64,000 nt of DNA from Siphonodentalium dalli (lineage: Eukaryota; Mollusca; Scaphopoda; Gadilida; Siphonodentaliidae), in contig CP136068.1 in NCBI GenBank assembly GCA_032622095.1, positions 123,323,989 to 123,387,988 of the forward strand, in the 5' to 3' direction. Numbering within the stretch: position 1 is the stretch's first letter; each line of letters starts with the position of its first letter. The notes under the pieces are model-generated. The model searched no databases. It worked only from the letters and a program-made list of their open reading frames with translations, and was not told the DNA's origin. This document shows positions 60,218 through 64,000 of this stretch, in pieces. The position numbers and the translations under genes are program-made.

Positions 60218-61654
60218 ATTTATTTGAAATATTTTACGCCAATCGCGTGCCAGATTTTTTAAAACTCTTATTTGAGTTACCATGTAAAACAACAAAGGGA
60301 CATAATTCTACTTATTTAGTTCCTTCTAATTTACAGGCAAACATCCGTTGACCCAATTTGTATTAAATTGCAGTGGTCATGCGAATTTGTAAACAACATA
60401 GCGAGCAGAGAATAGAGGCATTGTCACAAGGCCGGTAATTTGTTCGTTATTTTCGAACACGACCTTCGGTTCTGGAAACGATTCTGTACAAAATATGAAC
60501 CAATTGATATTGATCGCGTGGGCTAAACGATGAGAGATAAAAATTGGTCTCGTTATGCACTTTAACCCATGTTCTCTCTTTATATACATCAATGGTCACT
60601 AATGGAGATGTGTTTGAAGATGCGACATTGAGTAGAATTTTTCCGTTGTGAGTGCCTCTTATGTCCGATGTGTTCAAAGCCATTGATGAACATTATTATG
60701 ATACTTCCTGATCTAGTCCACTTATACTGGCTTCATGGCCTAGTTAAATGTCACGGGTTTCGACTAGCTATCACTCCTTTGCAAAATTATACTGCTGTAC
60801 GTACACATGTGTAATCAAAACGTCATATACGTGTTATCCGATTACTAACTGAAGTCTTAAGAAAGCATTCAAGATCCTGTGTGATAAACCCTAAATGTCT
60901 TATTTGTATACGGCTTCGGACGTAACAAAATAAATAGATTTGAATCGAATACGTCACCTAATTCCAAGTCCAGGTCAGTGGTATATATATTATATTTCGA
61001 TTTTTTAAAATCTAAGTTTTATCCGCCTCGGTGCTTTGTTGGTGAGCAAGATATCCACTTGTTTCTTTCTGGAAATTTAAATGGACAGGCGCAGACGCCG
61101 TCGTCAGATTTCGAGAGGACAAGCAAGATCACAATTAAACGAACCCGTGTTATGGGTCCTTCTTATTCTTTCAATCGACCATCAACAGGCTGATGATTAT
61201 GAAAAACATATTGTGGCAATGGCTGGCGATAATTTCTCTTCATGCTTAAGATGTGTAATGATCTGAATGTTTTGAATTTGAATTTGAATTTGGAGTTACA
61301 TGATTGGTTGATTGAATTCTTTACTGAGTAGAATGGGTTTTCTGCATGAGACGTCCACCATATACCGGTCTATAGTTGGTTCATAATCCTGGTCCTGAAC
61401 TCATCGACTGGATTGATTGTGACTATTCCAGTTGTTATATGGGATTCCATGAAATGAAAATTTTGACAAGCGACCAGAATAAAATCGTACATTTTGTCTT
61501 TGTATTGAAACTAAATCACAATAAATGCAAATTGGACATGGATTCTGTAATCTTTCTGGCCGAAAAACTGGAGCGGTCATAATACTCATATTCACATGCA
61601 CTAAATCGATCCTCTGTTAGGAATTACCACAATGGCCCTCGTAAAGTGGCAGTG
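60218..61654. other. Non-coding
   Basis: No supported gene. Frames at 60377-60683 and 61081-61582 lack domains. Confidence 0.4.
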
Positions 61655-63808
61655 GCTATTCGCCACCCGGGTGGCGAATAGCGTTTAAATATTTTATTTA
61701 TTTGCTCCACATACGGAGAGTATGGTGATCTCGAGCATCGGGAATAATGATTGTCAGTCCTTACGCAAAAGGCTGTGAGTTGGGTTTCAATACGAGAAGG
61801 GGGTGGGGGTACATAACATTTTTTTCCGAATAATTTTTTTCTTAAATCGTGGATGTCAGATGAGCTTGTTATTGTTTTGCATTAGATTATTCGCCACCCC
61901 CTCCCACACACCAACCAATTCAGGTAGCAGATTTCACAATTTTGTTCGCAATTCAACTTTCAGTTCTATCAAATGATTGATTATGATTGCACGATCATCT
62001 AATCTAATGCAAAACAATAACAAGCTCATCTGACATCCACGTTTTAAGAATAAAATTATTCGCCACCCCCCCCCCCCCCCTCACCAACCAATTCAAATTT
62101 CACATTTTTGTTCCCAATTCAACTTCCAGTTCTATCGAATGATTGTTTATGACCGAAGAATCGTCTAATATAATGTACAAAATGAAAAGCTCATCTGACA
62201 TCCAAGTATTAAGAATAAAGTTATTCGCCACACCACCCCCCCCCCCCCACCAACCAATTCAGATCGCAGATTTTCGTTCGCAATTCAACTTCCAGGTCTA
62301 CAAAATGATTGCTTGATTGAATAATCTTCTAATCTAATGCACAAAATAAAAAGCTCATCTGACATCCACGTTTTAAGAATAAAATTATTCGCCACCCCCC
62401 CCCCCCCCCCCCCCCCTCACCAACCAATTCAGATTTCACATTTTGTTTGCAATTTAACTTCCAGTTCTATCAAATGATTGATTATGATTGCCGGATCGTC
62501 TAATCTAATGCAAAACAATAACAAGCTCATCTGACATCCACGTTTTAAGAATAAAATTATTCGCCACCCCCTCACCAACCAATTCAGATCGCAGATTTTC
62601 GTTCGTAATTCCACTTCCAGATCTATCAAATGATTGATTATGATTGCAGGAATGTCTAATCTAATGCAAAACAATAACAAGCTCATCTGACATCCACGTT
62701 TTAAGAATAAAATTATTCGCCACCCCCCCCCCCCCCCCCCCTCACCAACCAATTCAGATCGGAACTTTGTGTTCGCAATTCCACTTCCAGGTCTACAAAA
62801 TTATTGTTTATGATTGAAGAATCGTATAATCTAATGCACAAAATAAAAAGCTCATCTGGCATCCAAAGTTTAAGAATAAATTTATTCGCCACCCCCTTCC
62901 ACCCACCAACCAATTCATGTAGCAGATTTCACAATTTTGTTCGCAATTCAACTTTCAGTTCTATCAAATGATTGATTATGATTGCACGATCGTCTAATCT
63001 AATGCAAAACAATAACTAGCTCATCTCACATCCACATTTTAATAATAAAATTATTCGCTCGCCACCCCCCTCCCCCCCCCCCCCCTCACGAACAAAGTCA
63101 GATTTCAGAATTTTGTTCGCAATTCCACTCCCAGTTTTATAAAATGATTATATATGACCGAATGATCGTCTAATCTAATGCACAAAATAAGAAGCTCATC
63201 TGACATCCAAGTTTTAATATTAAAGTTATTCGCCACCCCCCCCCCCCCCCCACCCCCCCCCCCCAATTCAGATCGCAGATTTTATATTTATTGATCGCTA
63301 TTCCTCTTCCAGTTCTTTAAAATGATTGTTTATGGTTGAAGAATCGTCTCCCCCATCTCAAATTCCAATGACAAGCATGTGTCCGAAATGTACGTCTAAA
63401 CCTTGAAATGAACGCCTAATGTAGTACACAAATCCTTACATGTAATGCACAACAAATAATCTGACACCAAGTTTTTGACCAAAAAACGGTACACCTTCCC
63501 CCACCCCCTAAAATCCTCAATCAGGTATGCAACACCCCATCCCCTCCTCCCCTCCTCCATCTCCACCTGTCATACAGATCACATAATTTTGAGCTAAAAT
63601 ATGCTTGTATGCCGTATCTGAAGTTCCAGTGTTAGGAAAAACATGTTATGTACCCCCACCCCCTTCTCATATTGAAACCCAACTCACAGCCTTTTGCGTA
63701 AGGACTGACAATCATTATTCCCGATGCTCGAGATCACCATACTCTCCGTATGTAGAGCAAATAAATAAAATATATAAACGCTATTCGCCACCCGGGTGGC
63801 GAATAGCG
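61655..63808. mobile_element. 2.15-kb TIR element with terminal palindromes
   Basis: Inverted ends of about 170 bp ('gagagtatggtgatctcgag', 'tcagtccttacgcaaaaggc' and their mirrors) flank a tandem array. The outermost 28-30 bp of each end is itself a perfect palindrome centred on CCCGGG (CTATTCGCCACCC and its inverse). The left one is 61655-61682, the right one 63779-63808. The interior has no gene. A direct target repeat cannot be checked on the right because the gap starts 10 bp later. Confidence 0.75.
61888..63265 (+). repeat. ~168-bp tandem repeat with poly-C tracts, nine units
   Basis: Units start with 'ttattcgccacccccc' near 61888, 62056, 62225, 62388, 62559, 62715, 62884, 63055 and 63229. 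Each has a C run of variable length, 'caccaaccaattcagat', 'gttcgcaattcaacttccag' and 'aagctcatctgacatccac'. Confidence 0.95.
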
Positions 63809-63817
63809 ATTTCTATG

Positions 63818-63917
63818 NNNNNNNNNNNNNNNNNNNNNNNNNNNNNNNNNNNNNNNNNNNNNNNNNNNNNNNNNNNNNNNNNNNNNNNNNNNNNNNNNNN
63901 NNNNNNNNNNNNNNNNN
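63818..63917. other. Assembly gap (100 N)
   Basis: Exactly 100 undetermined bases, a conventional placeholder. It lies 10 bp after the terminal palindrome, which suggests that the palindrome or repeat broke the assembly. Confidence 0.98.
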
Positions 63918-64000
63918 AAGAAGATTTAAATACCAGCTCGATAGGAAGACCCTAGAAAACATATATAAAACGTATATTTTACCATTATACGATTATGCCG
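63918..64000. other. Unassigned end of window
   Basis: 83 bp of AT-rich sequence after the gap; nothing recognisable. Confidence 0.6.

Overview
This window is animal nuclear DNA, AT-rich and dense with repeats. It contains GT-AG spliced exons, kilobase-sized introns, many short non-autonomous DNA transposons (MITEs) and a 100-N assembly gap. The style of the gene and repeats suggests a marine invertebrate, most likely a lophotrochozoan such as a mollusc or annelid. That placement is inference; nothing here fixes the species.

The one host gene I can support runs on the + strand from 3362 to 19472. Nine exons encode the C-terminal half or more of a carnitine O-octanoyltransferase-like enzyme (CROT, carnitine/choline acyltransferase family). 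They cover the catalytic-His region, the AYYR block, the TETV block, the DRHLLGL block, the GGGGNFVLSTS motif, and a C-terminal Ser-Lys-Leu that reads as a canonical peroxisomal targeting signal. The 5' exons lie outside the window. The exon at 14654-14769 needs a frame change exactly at the conserved TET-x-RS motif, and the catalytic-His exon looks short, so this copy is either decayed or mis-assembled. Several of its introns, and the DNA just after its stop codon, carry MITEs of different superfamilies. A 2.5-kb satellite ends about 50 bp before the first visible exon.

From 20 to 22.8 kb there are minisatellite, palindrome and piggyBac-type MITE sequences. From 22863 to 34820 lies the most striking object: an almost perfect 12-kb palindrome with two arms of about 5.45 kb around a 1.05-kb spacer. 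Its ends are AG...CT and it is flanked by a 6-bp direct repeat CACGCG. It looks like one giant non-autonomous terminal-inverted-repeat transposon. The short TIR tips, 6-bp target duplication and AG terminus recall Polinton/Maverick elements, but no Polinton gene is visible.

From about 35.9 to 42.2 kb there is a broken Ty3/gypsy-type retrotransposon. It is split by a 2.2-kb foldback element built of GAGATATCTC palindromes (8-bp target duplication ATTCGTAT) and by a TTAA-flanked MITE, and is followed by a small C2H2 zinc-finger ORF. From 42 to 52 kb there are scattered MITEs and otherwise featureless DNA.

From 53058 to 59707 one MITE appears to have grown to 6.6 kb, by expansion of a ~37-bp minisatellite inside its own terminal repeat and by a 4.5-kb nested repeat. 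From 61655 to 63808 a further element has perfect palindromes at both ends and a ~168-bp poly-C-bearing tandem repeat inside. The assembly gap follows at 63818-63917. No rRNA, tRNA or CRISPR was found.
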